Positions 18,245 through 26,730 of a stretch of DNA of 64,000 nucleotides are shown here, one piece after another (position 1 is the stretch's first letter; each line of letters starts with the position of its first letter). A model generated the notes under the pieces. It saw only the letters and a list, made by a program, of their open reading frames with translations, was not told the origin of the DNA and did no database searches. A program made the position numbers and the translations under genes. This stretch comes from Alphaproteobacteria bacterium. Its GTDB lineage: Bacteria; Pseudomonadota; Alphaproteobacteria; RF32; CAG-239. Location: contig SUUY01000005.1 of NCBI GenBank assembly GCA_015062285.1, positions 1 through 64,000 of the forward strand. Direction: 5' to 3'.

Positions 18245-19588
18245 ATGTTTGAAAAAGTATTAATTGCAAATCGTGGCGAAGTAGCCCTAAGAATTCATCG
18301 TGCTTGCCGCGAAATGGGCATCAAAACCGTTGCTGTACACTCAGAAGCAGACGCAACAGCCATGCACGTTCGCCTTGCCGATGAAGCTGTTTGTATTGGC
18401 CCTTCTCGCTCCTCCGAATCATATTTAAACAAGTCAGCCATAATTTCTGCCGCCCTTATTACCGGTGCAGATGCGATTCATCCCGGATTTGGCTTTTTAT
18501 CAGAAGATGCTGACTTTGCCGAAATGGTAGAAGAACACGGGATTGCCTTTATTGGACCAAAATCTGAACAAATGCGACTCATGGGCGATAAAATAACAGC
18601 TCGTAAGGTTGCCGAAGAAGCTGGCCTTCCTGTTACTCCCGGTTCTCCTCAACTGGAAAGCATTGAGCAAGCTATTGAATGGGCAAATAGAATTGGATAT
18701 CCCGTAATTATTAAAGCTACCGCCGGCGGTGGTGGGAAAGGCATGAAAATTGCTTTCAATGATGAAGAAATCAAAGAAGCCTATACCTTAGCCCGTGCTG
18801 AAGCTAAAGCATCATTCACTAGTGATGTTGTATATATGGAAAAATATCTTCAAAACCCACGTCATATTGAAATTCAGGTTTTGGCAGATAGCTATGGCAA
18901 TGTTGTTCACCTTGGTGAAAGAGATTGTTCTATTCAACGAAACAATCAAAAGGTTATTGAAGAAACTCCTTCTCCGGCTTTGAACCTACAACAACGCACT
19001 GAAATCGGCAATATTGTGCAACAAGCCATTACCAAAATAGGTTATACAAGTGCAGGTACTCTTGAGTTTTTATTTGAAGATGGTCGTTTTTATTTTATGG
19101 AAATGAACACCCGTCTACAAGTTGAACACCCAATTACCGAAGCTGTAACCGGCATAGATATTGTAAGAGAACAAATTCGCATCGCCAGCGGAGCTACATT
19201 AGGCTACACTCAAGATGACATCACCTTCAACGGACACGCTATTGAATGTCGTATCAATGCCGAAAATCCGGTTACTTTTGCACCATGCCCCGGAAAAATC
19301 ACCGAATGGCATGCTCCCGGAGGCCTAGGAGTTCGTGTCGATTCTGAAATTTATTCAGGATACAGTATTCCTCCATACTATGATAGCATGATCGCTAAAC
19401 TCATTGTTAGCGGCAAAACGCGTAATGCTTGCCTGATGCGCTTACGTAGGGCTTTAGAAGAATTTGTAATTGATGGTCTGCAAACCACAATACCTCTTCA
19501 TCAGAGTCTAATATCTCAGGCCGAATTTATCGACGGCCAATATAATATTCACTGGCTGGAAAAATTCTTAGAAAAGCAAAACGGATAA
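18245..19588 (+). CDS. accC: Biotin carboxylase of acetyl-CoA carboxylase
   Basis: 447 aa, the normal length. It has an ATP-grasp fold with the glycine-rich loop TAGGGGKGMKIAF, the catalytic region MEMNTRLQVEHPITE, and C-terminal biotin carboxylase domain. It carboxylates biotin on AccB with ATP and bicarbonate. It forms an operon with accB and ends at a strong terminator. Confidence 0.98.
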   Translation: MFEKVLIANRGEVALRIHRACREMGIKTVAVHSEADATAMHVRLADEAVCIGPSRSSESYLNKSAIISAALITGADAIHPGFGFLSEDADFAEMVEEHGIAFIGPKSEQMRLMGDKITARKVAEEAGLPVTPGSPQLESIEQAIEWANRIGYPVIIKATAGGGGKGMKIAFNDEEIKEAYTLARAEAKASFTSDVVYMEKYLQNPRHIEIQVLADSYGNVVHLGERDCSIQRNNQKVIEETPSPALNLQQRTEIGNIVQQAITKIGYTSAGTLEFLFEDGRFYFMEMNTRLQVEHPITEAVTGIDIVREQIRIASGATLGYTQDDITFNGHAIECRINAENPVTFAPCPGKITEWHAPGGLGVRVDSEIYSGYSIPPYYDSMIAKLIVSGKTRNACLMRLRRALEEFVIDGLQTTIPLHQSLISQAEFIDGQYNIHWLEKFLEKQNG

Positions 19589-19590
19589 TA

Positions 19591-19625
19591 AAAAAAGGCT
19601 TTGAAAATATCAAAGCCTTTTTTTC
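19591..19625 (+). terminator. Terminator of accB-accC
   Basis: The perfect arms AAAGGCTTTG (19594-19603) and CAAAGCCTTT (19611-19620) are followed by a T run. Confidence 0.9.
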
Positions 19626-19670
19626 GTATTAGCTTTATTTTTTATAATTAATTGCTGATAACTAAATTTC

Positions 19671-19708
19671 TTGCCATATAAAAAAAATTATGCTATATTA
19701 ATAGCATA
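19671..19708 (+). promoter_or_regulatory. Promoter with palindrome over the -10 box
   Basis: TTGCCA (19671-19676), 17 bases, then TATATT (19694-19699). An 8-bp inverted repeat TATGCTAT / ATAGCATA (19689-19708) covers the -10 box, so a repressor could bind there. It drives the gene at 19751. Confidence 0.5.
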
Positions 19709-19750
19709 GGGTTTGAAGAAGTTAAACCGTTTATATTATGGAGAATCCAT

Positions 19751-20179
19751 ATGAGCATTTCGTCAACTAGAAAAATTGGAACATCGACATCGGCACCACG
19801 CACAGAACGTGGCTATGTTGCCAATGGCAAAAATAGCCAGTTCGTTGAACATATCGATACTCAAAACAATGTCTTAGTAAGAGATGATACCGATGGACAT
19901 TCCAACAATAACAATTACTTCACAAAACAAAATCAAGAACAAGAACAAAATAGCTTCACTCCATCATCAGCATATGTTCCCAATAGTGTAAATGCTATTG
20001 CTTCCAGTGAGTTGCTGGACAGTCACGGAGAATATTCTCACAGTAGTCATATGGTTGGAATATATGATAACAACCAATCCATTATCAAAGATGAGGAACT
20101 GGAAAGAACCGGCCGCAACTATCTAAAACATTTTTATGAAAAAAACGAACACCTAATAGATGTTGATAAATTAGTATAA
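19751..20179 (+). CDS. Small polar protein of unknown function
   Basis: 142 aa, not recognised. The first 95 residues are rich in S, T, N and Q and likely disordered. The C-terminal 35 residues are charged and helical (DEELERTGRNYLKHFYEKNE). There is no signal peptide and no membrane span. ATGGAGAATCC precedes the ATG. It has its own promoter and terminator, so it is monocistronic. The Ser/Asn-rich N-terminus and a short helical tail would suit a secreted or scaffold-type protein, but that is speculation. Confidence 0.65.
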   Translation: MSISSTRKIGTSTSAPRTERGYVANGKNSQFVEHIDTQNNVLVRDDTDGHSNNNNYFTKQNQEQEQNSFTPSSAYVPNSVNAIASSELLDSHGEYSHSSHMVGIYDNNQSIIKDEELERTGRNYLKHFYEKNEHLIDVDKLV

Positions 20180-20213
20180 AAAATCCGAGAGTTTTTTGCT
20201 CTCGGATTTTTCT
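20178..20213 (+). terminator. Terminator, bidirectional
   Basis: The arms AAATCCGAGAG (20181-20191) and CTCTCGGATTT (20199-20209) are followed by T on both strands' exits. It serves the gene at 19751 and the small gene on the other strand. Confidence 0.88.
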
Positions 20214-20215
20214 TA

Positions 20216-20344
20216 CTATTCTGCTTCTACGGCAACAACCTCTGTAACTTCAGGTGCATTATAACTATCATAAATGCCTACACCAACCATATAAATAAAC
20301 ACAATTACCAAAGCATACAAAACATATTTAAAAAAAGTTTTCAT
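20216..20344 (-). CDS. Small single-span membrane protein (42 aa)
   Basis: 42 codons with a textbook ribosome site (AGGAGGAAAACA before ATG). After MKTFFKY, one membrane helix (VLYALVIVFIYMVGVGI) is followed by an acidic C-terminal tail rich in E and V. It lies between the terminators at 20178 and 20424, so it is probably its own transcript. Similar in type to the 22-aa ORF at 176-244. No family recognised. Confidence 0.65.
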   Translation of the reverse strand: MKTFFKYVLYALVIVFIYMVGVGIYDSYNAPEVTEVVAVEAE

Positions 20345-20423
20345 TGTTTTCCTCCTATAAATAAAACCTCTCATAAAATAAATAGTACTAATTTATAAGC
20401 TTTCAATATCACATGCCCTACCA

Positions 20424-20456
20424 TCAAAAAAAAGAGCCGATATTAGGCTCTTTTTA
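20424..20456 (-). terminator. Terminator after TPR gene
   Basis: The arms AAAGAGCC (20431-20438) and GGCTCTTT (20446-20453) have A/T tracts on both sides. Confidence 0.8.
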
Positions 20457-20474
20457 TATTCATTAATTTGTGAA

Positions 20475-21428
20475 CTATTCGCTAGGCTGCTCTGTAGCAT
20501 CTGCAGGAACCAAACTTTGCAATGTTCCAATAGCTTTTTTACGCTTTAGTTTATTCACAAATTTCATTGAACGCTGAGCATCCCACTTCTTTTTGCCCTC
20601 TTCTCTTTGGAATATTTGTTGATATATATCAATTGCCTGATCAAATTCAGATAATTTAGTTAGACAACTGGCTAAACCATCATAAAGCTTATGGTGGTAT
20701 CTGTTACCAATAATCATCTGCGCTTTTTTATAACATTTGAGAGCATCATTAAATTTCATCATTTTTTGATACACAAAACCGATACTTATCCATGCTTGTA
20801 TCTCTCTGCTATCAATATTTAAAATTTTAGTAAAACACTTAATGGCAGAATTATTATCTCCCATCAACTGATACGTAACGCCAACGCCATTCCATGCCTT
20901 GATATTATTCTTATCGGCAGCTAGAACCTTCTTGAAAAAAGAGATTGCACGGTCATATTGTTTCAATTTTTGCAATGTTACGGCTACAGAAAGCAAAGTT
21001 TGTGAATGCTTATTATCAACCTTCATTGCATCTTCAAGCACATCAAGAGCTTCCTTAAATGCAAACATATGTTGCAATGCTATAGCTTTTCCGTTTAAGG
21101 CTTCTAACGATGTTTTATCCAAAGCATATGCTTCATTAAAGCATTGAATTGCATCTTTATACAATCCACGCATACTTAATGTCACACCTTTGTTATTCAA
21201 TACTTCAACTGAATTAGGATTGATCTCCAAAGCCTTATCAAAACATTCAACCGCTTCGGTATATCGACTAAGTTTCTGAAAAGCGAATCCTTTGGAGTTT
21301 AGTGACTTCCAAGAATCCGGTTGCTCTAAAATTGCGGCATCAAATTGTTCAACCGCTTCCTTATACATTCCTTGATCGAGCAATTCTTGCCCTCTTTTAT
21401 ATGCTGTATTATCGTTTGATTTAACCAT
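20475..21428 (-). CDS. Tetratricopeptide repeat protein
   Basis: 317 aa made almost wholly of about eight 34-residue TPR units (repeating pattern W/Y-LG/A-Y-A-P; for example CFDKALEINPNSVEVLNNKG). There is no signal peptide, so it is likely a cytoplasmic scaffold. The C-terminal 40 residues are basic, then polar. It is monocistronic with a terminator. Partner unknown. Confidence 0.85.
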   Translation of the reverse strand: MVKSNDNTAYKRGQELLDQGMYKEAVEQFDAAILEQPDSWKSLNSKGFAFQKLSRYTEAVECFDKALEINPNSVEVLNNKGVTLSMRGLYKDAIQCFNEAYALDKTSLEALNGKAIALQHMFAFKEALDVLEDAMKVDNKHSQTLLSVAVTLQKLKQYDRAISFFKKVLAADKNNIKAWNGVGVTYQLMGDNNSAIKCFTKILNIDSREIQAWISIGFVYQKMMKFNDALKCYKKAQMIIGNRYHHKLYDGLASCLTKLSEFDQAIDIYQQIFQREEGKKKWDAQRSMKFVNKLKRKKAIGTLQSLVPADATEQPSE

Positions 21429-21509
21429 AGTTCTCTCTTCTCAATGATACGTTACAAAATAATTAGAATTAAAAGGTAACACATTAACTGTTTTTTGTCA
21501 AGTTTCACA

Positions 21510-22445
21510 CTAATAAAATTTCAAATCATCTATAATATTCATGTCTGTTCGTAAATCTATAACTTTACATCCTAATTTGTTGGCAAAATCCCTAAGCTCA
21601 GATCTTTTTTTTGCAAAATAACTAAAATAATCTCGCTTATATCCTTTTGCCGAACTGTCAAACACCAATCTCTTGCCATTATATTCTGCCATGTATTCTC
21701 CTGATTTTGGAGGATTTTCCTCTAAAATATCAAATACATTAATTAAATAAAGTTTGTTTTTTTTTGCCAGCATTGCCAAACTATTTAATAAATTGTCTTT
21801 ATTTAAAGAAAAATCACTAAGCAAAAATACAGTTGCTTTATTTTTAACTGTCTGTTCTAAGAGTTTAAGCGATTTAGCTCTTGCTCCTTCATCAAAAAAT
21901 TTTCTTGTCAATACTTGTTTTGAAGCTAATGAAATATTCTTCAGAATTGCCATAAGATGAATTCTATTGTTTTGCGACTTGTATAATTTTGTTTTTTCTC
22001 CATCAAATATCAAGCATCCGAATCTATCTTTGTTTTCTAAAGAAAGCCAACCTAACAATGCAGCAACTTTTGCAGCAGTCACTGATTTTAGCTCCTTTTT
22101 GCTTCCAAACAACATTTGTTCTGATAAGTCAAGCCAAACATATATTTCATAATCTTTTTCCTCAGAATATACTTTGGTATAAGGCACTTCTTTTCGAGCC
22201 GTAACACGCCAATCAATATCTCTGACATCATCACCAAAAGTATAGCTCCTAATCTCTTCAAATTCTATTCCTCGGCCTTTGAAAGCAGATTTTATATCAC
22301 CATTCTGACACGATAGTATTTTGTTTTTTTGCCATCCTTTTACATATGCTATATACCGACGCATATCCATTAATTCATCTAAACTGGCATACAAACCATT
22401 TTTATCATCATGACTTTTATTATTAAGCCACCTCCCGATTTTCAT
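21510..22445 (-). CDS. DUF58 family protein
   Basis: 311 aa from the ATG at 22445, chosen over an upstream ATG at 22472 because TAGGAGAATTTTT gives it a proper ribosome site formed by the moxR stop region. The conserved DUF58 block is present (GRGIEFEEIRSYTFGDDVRD, then DWRVTARKEVPYTKVYSEEK), followed by a von Willebrand-A-like part (VWLDLSEQM). DUF58 proteins pair with MoxR ATPases; the biological role is usually unknown. It is translationally coupled to moxR. Confidence 0.9.
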   Translation of the reverse strand: MKIGRWLNNKSHDDKNGLYASLDELMDMRRYIAYVKGWQKNKILSCQNGDIKSAFKGRGIEFEEIRSYTFGDDVRDIDWRVTARKEVPYTKVYSEEKDYEIYVWLDLSEQMLFGSKKELKSVTAAKVAALLGWLSLENKDRFGCLIFDGEKTKLYKSQNNRIHLMAILKNISLASKQVLTRKFFDEGARAKSLKLLEQTVKNKATVFLLSDFSLNKDNLLNSLAMLAKKNKLYLINVFDILEENPPKSGEYMAEYNGKRLVFDSSAKGYKRDYFSYFAKKRSELRDFANKLGCKVIDLRTDMNIIDDLKFY

Positions 22446-22455
22446 AAAAATTCTC

Positions 22456-23415
22456 CTATGGCAACGGAACAAGCTTCAATAATCTGCTGATAACGGCATC
22501 TGTAGTAATACCTTCTGCTTGAGCCTCAAAAGAAAGAATAATTCTATGGCGTAAAATATCATATACTACAGACTGGATATCTTCCGGTGTAACAAAATCT
22601 TTTTCTCTCAGCCATGCATTAATCTTAGCACATCTGTCCAAGGCCAACGTTGCTCGCGGACTTGCACCATACATCACATATCCGGCCATTTTAGCATCAT
22701 ATTTTTCCGGATGCCTTGTTGCCATAATAAGTTGCACCAAATATTCCTCCACCGCATCACTCATATGAACACTCAAGGCTTCGGATCTGGCTTTTAATAT
22801 ATCCTCTATTTCCAATGTCGGAGTTGTCGTATTGGCAAAAGATATTTCCTCTCGCACTAAGCGCAATATTCTTTTTTCAGCCATAGCTTCCGGCTGATCG
22901 ATTTTTATATACATCAAAAATCTGTCCAATTGAGCTTCCGGAAGGTTATATGTGCCTTCATGCTCTATTGGGTTTTGAGTAGCCATCACCATAAACAATG
23001 GAGGAAGAGCATATTTTTTTCCTCCGACACTAACCTGCCTTTCGGCCATTGCTTCCAATAGAGCAGACTGTACTTTTGCCGGAGCCCTGTTTATTTCATC
23101 GGCCAAAACCAAATTTGCAAATATTGGCCCCTTTCTAAATTCAAATTCTCCTTTTGAAGCAACATATATTTCACTTCCGGTAATATCCGATGGCAATAGA
23201 TCCGGAGTAAATTGAATCCTGTTATATTGGGCATTTATTGATGATGCCAATGTTTTTATTGCCTTAGTTTTAGCCAATCCTGGAGCTCCTTCCACCAAAG
23301 CATTTCCATCAGCAAGCAAGGTAATAATCAATTTGTTTACTAAATCTTCCTGCCCGATAATCCTTGCATCCATAAAATTCTTAAGTTCAATTATTTTATT
23401 TCTGACATTACTCAT
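22456..23415 (-). CDS. MoxR-family AAA+ ATPase
   Basis: 319 aa. The Walker A is the MoxR form EGAPGLAKTK, the Walker B region is LVLADEINRAPAKVQSALLE, and sensor and lid regions are present (MATQNPIEHEGTYNLPEAQL). It acts as a chaperone-like ATPase with vWA/DUF58 partners. It lies in a three-gene operon: TPR protein, MoxR, DUF58. Confidence 0.95.
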   Translation of the reverse strand: MSNVRNKIIELKNFMDARIIGQEDLVNKLIITLLADGNALVEGAPGLAKTKAIKTLASSINAQYNRIQFTPDLLPSDITGSEIYVASKGEFEFRKGPIFANLVLADEINRAPAKVQSALLEAMAERQVSVGGKKYALPPLFMVMATQNPIEHEGTYNLPEAQLDRFLMYIKIDQPEAMAEKRILRLVREEISFANTTTPTLEIEDILKARSEALSVHMSDAVEEYLVQLIMATRHPEKYDAKMAGYVMYGASPRATLALDRCAKINAWLREKDFVTPEDIQSVVYDILRHRIILSFEAQAEGITTDAVISRLLKLVPLP

Positions 23416-23425
23416 TTTGTTACCT

Positions 23426-24364
23426 CTACCCTAAAAAACGATTTAAAAAATTATTATATTCTTCCAATACGAAATTTTTCATAGTGTCATTACCCAAAAA
23501 ATCAAACAAATCAATCGAACGTTTATAATGAGCTTTGGCTCTTTCAAAATCTCCTCTATCTCTGTCGCTTGCTTCCACTCTTGCTAAATACAACAGCGAC
23601 TCGGCTTCCGCATAATGATGAGTTGCCTTACTATACAAATACACCGCCTTCATTAATGCCTTTCTGGAATTTTCAATATCTCTTATCACGTACCGCAAAC
23701 ACCCTATAGCCGAAAGCGCTGATGCTTCTCCTAACAAATCACCATTTTCTCGATACAAAAGTCGGCAACGCTCCAAAACATCGTGAGCATCATCATAATC
23801 ACGATTCTTCATTTCAATTCTGGCAATAGCGCGCAAAGTAGAAGCTTCTTTTAAGCTAACCCCCTCTTTTTTATACAATTCTGCAGCTTTTTTATAACTT
23901 TCTAAAGCTTTTATATCCTGCCCCGTTAATAAAAATAAATAAGCTTCTTTGTCAAACACATCGCCTAACAAATCTTTATTACCTATTTTTTCCAACACAA
24001 CCTTAGCCTGGGCAAAATAATCAAGTGCTTTGTCATATTGTTCTCTCTCATTCTCTAAATTACCGAGCTTTGTCAGAATTTCACCATATGTATTTTGCGA
24101 AAAATCAAAATCCCTTGTTAAGTCTGCTGCTGCCATAAATGCTTTTTCCGCATTATCAAACTTACCCAGACTGAGTTCCAGTTCACCCAAACGACACAAC
24201 ACAAATGCTTCCCCTTCAACATCTGCCGTATTGCGATATAACGTTGCGGCTTCAGAATATAATTTTCTTGCCTCGTCATATTCCCCTTCTTTCCAATGGT
24301 CATCGGCCATCTGAAAAACTTTTGAAGCCTCAGTTACATACTTTCCATCCATAGTTCTAGGCAT
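23426..24364 (-). CDS. TPR protein upstream of moxR
   Basis: 312 aa. I start at the ATG at 24364 because AAAGGAGAATCACTT precedes it; a longer frame would need TTG at 24385. It has about seven TPR-like units with Y/A/L spacing (for example YTKLGNLENEREQYDKALDY-type segments), alpha-helical throughout, and no signal peptide. It is the first gene of the moxR-DUF58 operon. Confidence 0.82.
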   Translation of the reverse strand: MPRTMDGKYVTEASKVFQMADDHWKEGEYDEARKLYSEAATLYRNTADVEGEAFVLCRLGELELSLGKFDNAEKAFMAAADLTRDFDFSQNTYGEILTKLGNLENEREQYDKALDYFAQAKVVLEKIGNKDLLGDVFDKEAYLFLLTGQDIKALESYKKAAELYKKEGVSLKEASTLRAIARIEMKNRDYDDAHDVLERCRLLYRENGDLLGEASALSAIGCLRYVIRDIENSRKALMKAVYLYSKATHHYAEAESLLYLARVEASDRDRGDFERAKAHYKRSIDLFDFLGNDTMKNFVLEEYNNFLNRFLG

Positions 24365-24439
24365 AAGTGATTCTCCTTTTGACAATACTCCTATAAATAT
24401 ATATATTGCTTAAAGATAAAAAAAACAAGAAGATTAGCA

Positions 24440-26692
24440 ATGGATAATATATTTGATTTAAGCTCATCAACAGCCCCTATTTTTGATAACTCAAGTTTAC
24501 TCATGCCTCAAACACCATGGCTTGATCAACTAAACCCTGAGCAAAAATGTGCTGTTCAAACAACAGATGGACCTATTTTGGTACTTTCCGGTGCCGGAAC
24601 AGGTAAAACCAAAGTACTTACCTCACGTTTAGCCTATATATTATCTCAACGAAAAGCAAACCCTTGGGAGTGTCTTGTTGTAACCTTCACCAACCGTGCC
24701 GCCAGAGAAATGCGTGAACGCGTTGAAAACTTAATTGGCGATTCTGTAAATTCCGTATGGCTTGGTACATTTCATAGTATTTGCGTTAGAATTTTACGTA
24801 ACCACTCAGAACTTGTCGGCCTCAATCCAAACTTCACTATTTTGGGTGAAGATGACCAAAAACGTTTAATCAAACAAATTATGGAAGCGCAAAATATAGA
24901 CACTAAAAAATACTCTCCGCAAAACATATTAGATGCCATTAGTCGTTGGAAAGATAAAGGAATAAGTGTCGATAAAATAACTGCTGACTTCAAAGAAAAC
25001 ACCACTACCCGAATATATAAATTATACCAATCACGTTTAATGGAATTAAATTGTGTAGATTTTGGTGATATTATCCTTCATGTCCTAAAAATATTAATGG
25101 AACATATTGATATATTAGAAAAATATCAAAATCGTTTCAAATACATCATGGTTGATGAATATCAAGATACCAATGTCAGCCAATATATGCTTACACGCTT
25201 GCTCTCACAAAAATATCGCAACTTGTGTTGTGTTGGTGATGATGACCAATCAATATATTCATGGCGAGGTGCTGAAATTGAAAACATCTTGCGCTTTAAC
25301 AAAGATTTTTCTGATGCCAAAATCATTCGTTTAGAGCGCAATTATCGTTCGACCGCTAATATTCTTTCTGCAGCATCTTGTCTTATAAGCCACAACACCG
25401 GTCGCCTTGGCAAGACTCTTAAAGTAGCAGAAAATTCTCCTGCTCAACAAGTTGACAACACTAAAATAAAGGTTGTCAGCACATATAATGGCGAAGAAGA
25501 AGCCTCTTATATTGTTAACGAAATATCTGATTTATACCGCCAAGGATATAATTACTCACAAATGGCAATTTTGGTCAGAACAGCCGTTCAAACTCGAGAA
25601 TTTGAAGAAAAATTTATTTCTGAAGCCATTCCATATCAAGTTATCGGTGGCTTAAAATTCTACGAAAGAGCCGAAATCAGAGATGCCCTTGCTTATTTTC
25701 GTGTTATCCTCCAACCTCATGATGACTTAGCTTTAGAAAGAATTATTAATAAGCCGACCCGTGGAATTGGAGAGAAAACGGTAGAGAAATTTATGAATGA
25801 GGCCAGAATACGTCATTGCTCTTTATATATGGCCATTGAACACCTTTTGGCTAAAGGAGCTATTACCGGTAAAAGCAAAAACTCTATTTCTTTGTTAATG
25901 AACAATTTTGCCGAATGGAGAAAAATGCTCAATGCTATATCTCCCGATGAAATTGCAGCAACAATATTAGAAGACAGCGGATACCTGGACATGCTTCGTG
26001 CCGACCAGTCTGTTGAAGCTCCGGGCAGAATTGATAACTTAAAAGAGCTCATCAATGTTATGGGTGATACTGAAAAATACCCAACATTATCAGCCTTTAT
26101 GGAACATGTATCATTAGTAATGGATAAAGATGACATTACTAATGATAATAAAATTATGCTTATTACACTTCATTCTGCAAAAGGCTTAGAATTTGATGTT
26201 GTATTTTTACCCGGATGGGAAGAAGGAATATTTCCTCATCAACGTTCTTTAGATGAAGGAGGTTCAGAATCTTTGGAAGAAGAACGACGTTTAGCATATG
26301 TGGCCATCACTCGAGCCAAACAAAAATTATATATATCCATGGCTCATAATCGTCGTGTTTATGGCCAATGGCAAAACAACATTCCATCACGATTTATCAA
26401 TGAACTTCCTAGTTCTAATCTTGACATTTGCAACAAATGTTCTAATTTCTATACATCAACAATTTATTCTAACCAACCCAATAAGGATCAAAACCATGGC
26501 AGAAGTTTTTGCGGCAACAGTTATCGCAGTGGCAGTTATCGGACTAATAATGCAAATGTAATCGGCACCAAAGTATATCACGAAACTTTCGGATACGGAA
26601 AAATAGTTGCCGCCGACAATAATGTATTTCACGTATGTTTTGAAAACGGACAGATCAAAAAACTTATGGGTTCTTATTTAACCAAAGTATAA
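24440..26692 (+). CDS. uvrD: UvrD/PcrA-type DNA helicase
   Basis: 750 aa. A superfamily 1 3'-5' helicase. It carries motif I (GAGTGKTKVL), motif II (DEYQDTN), motif III (GDDDQSIYSWRGAE), motif IV/V (TLHSAKGLEFDVVFLPGWEE) and motif VI (AYVAITRAKQKLYIS). It works in nucleotide excision and mismatch repair. The C-terminal 60 residues after a Ser/Asn-rich linker form the small fold that ends UvrD/PcrA proteins (GTKVYHETFGYGKI). It ends in a terminator shared with pheT. Confidence 0.96.
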   Translation: MDNIFDLSSSTAPIFDNSSLLMPQTPWLDQLNPEQKCAVQTTDGPILVLSGAGTGKTKVLTSRLAYILSQRKANPWECLVVTFTNRAAREMRERVENLIGDSVNSVWLGTFHSICVRILRNHSELVGLNPNFTILGEDDQKRLIKQIMEAQNIDTKKYSPQNILDAISRWKDKGISVDKITADFKENTTTRIYKLYQSRLMELNCVDFGDIILHVLKILMEHIDILEKYQNRFKYIMVDEYQDTNVSQYMLTRLLSQKYRNLCCVGDDDQSIYSWRGAEIENILRFNKDFSDAKIIRLERNYRSTANILSAASCLISHNTGRLGKTLKVAENSPAQQVDNTKIKVVSTYNGEEEASYIVNEISDLYRQGYNYSQMAILVRTAVQTREFEEKFISEAIPYQVIGGLKFYERAEIRDALAYFRVILQPHDDLALERIINKPTRGIGEKTVEKFMNEARIRHCSLYMAIEHLLAKGAITGKSKNSISLLMNNFAEWRKMLNAISPDEIAATILEDSGYLDMLRADQSVEAPGRIDNLKELINVMGDTEKYPTLSAFMEHVSLVMDKDDITNDNKIMLITLHSAKGLEFDVVFLPGWEEGIFPHQRSLDEGGSESLEEERRLAYVAITRAKQKLYISMAHNRRVYGQWQNNIPSRFINELPSSNLDICNKCSNFYTSTIYSNQPNKDQNHGRSFCGNSYRSGSYRTNNANVIGTKVYHETFGYGKIVAADNNVFHVCFENGQIKKLMGSYLTKV

Positions 26693-26730
26693 GAAAAAGC
26701 TCGGAGATTTAACACTCCGAGCTTTTTCTT
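26691..26730. terminator. Bidirectional terminator between uvrD and pheT
   Basis: A perfect 15-bp stem (AGAAAAAGCTCGGAG / CTCCGAGCTTTTTCT) overlaps the stop codons of the two convergent genes. Confidence 0.9.
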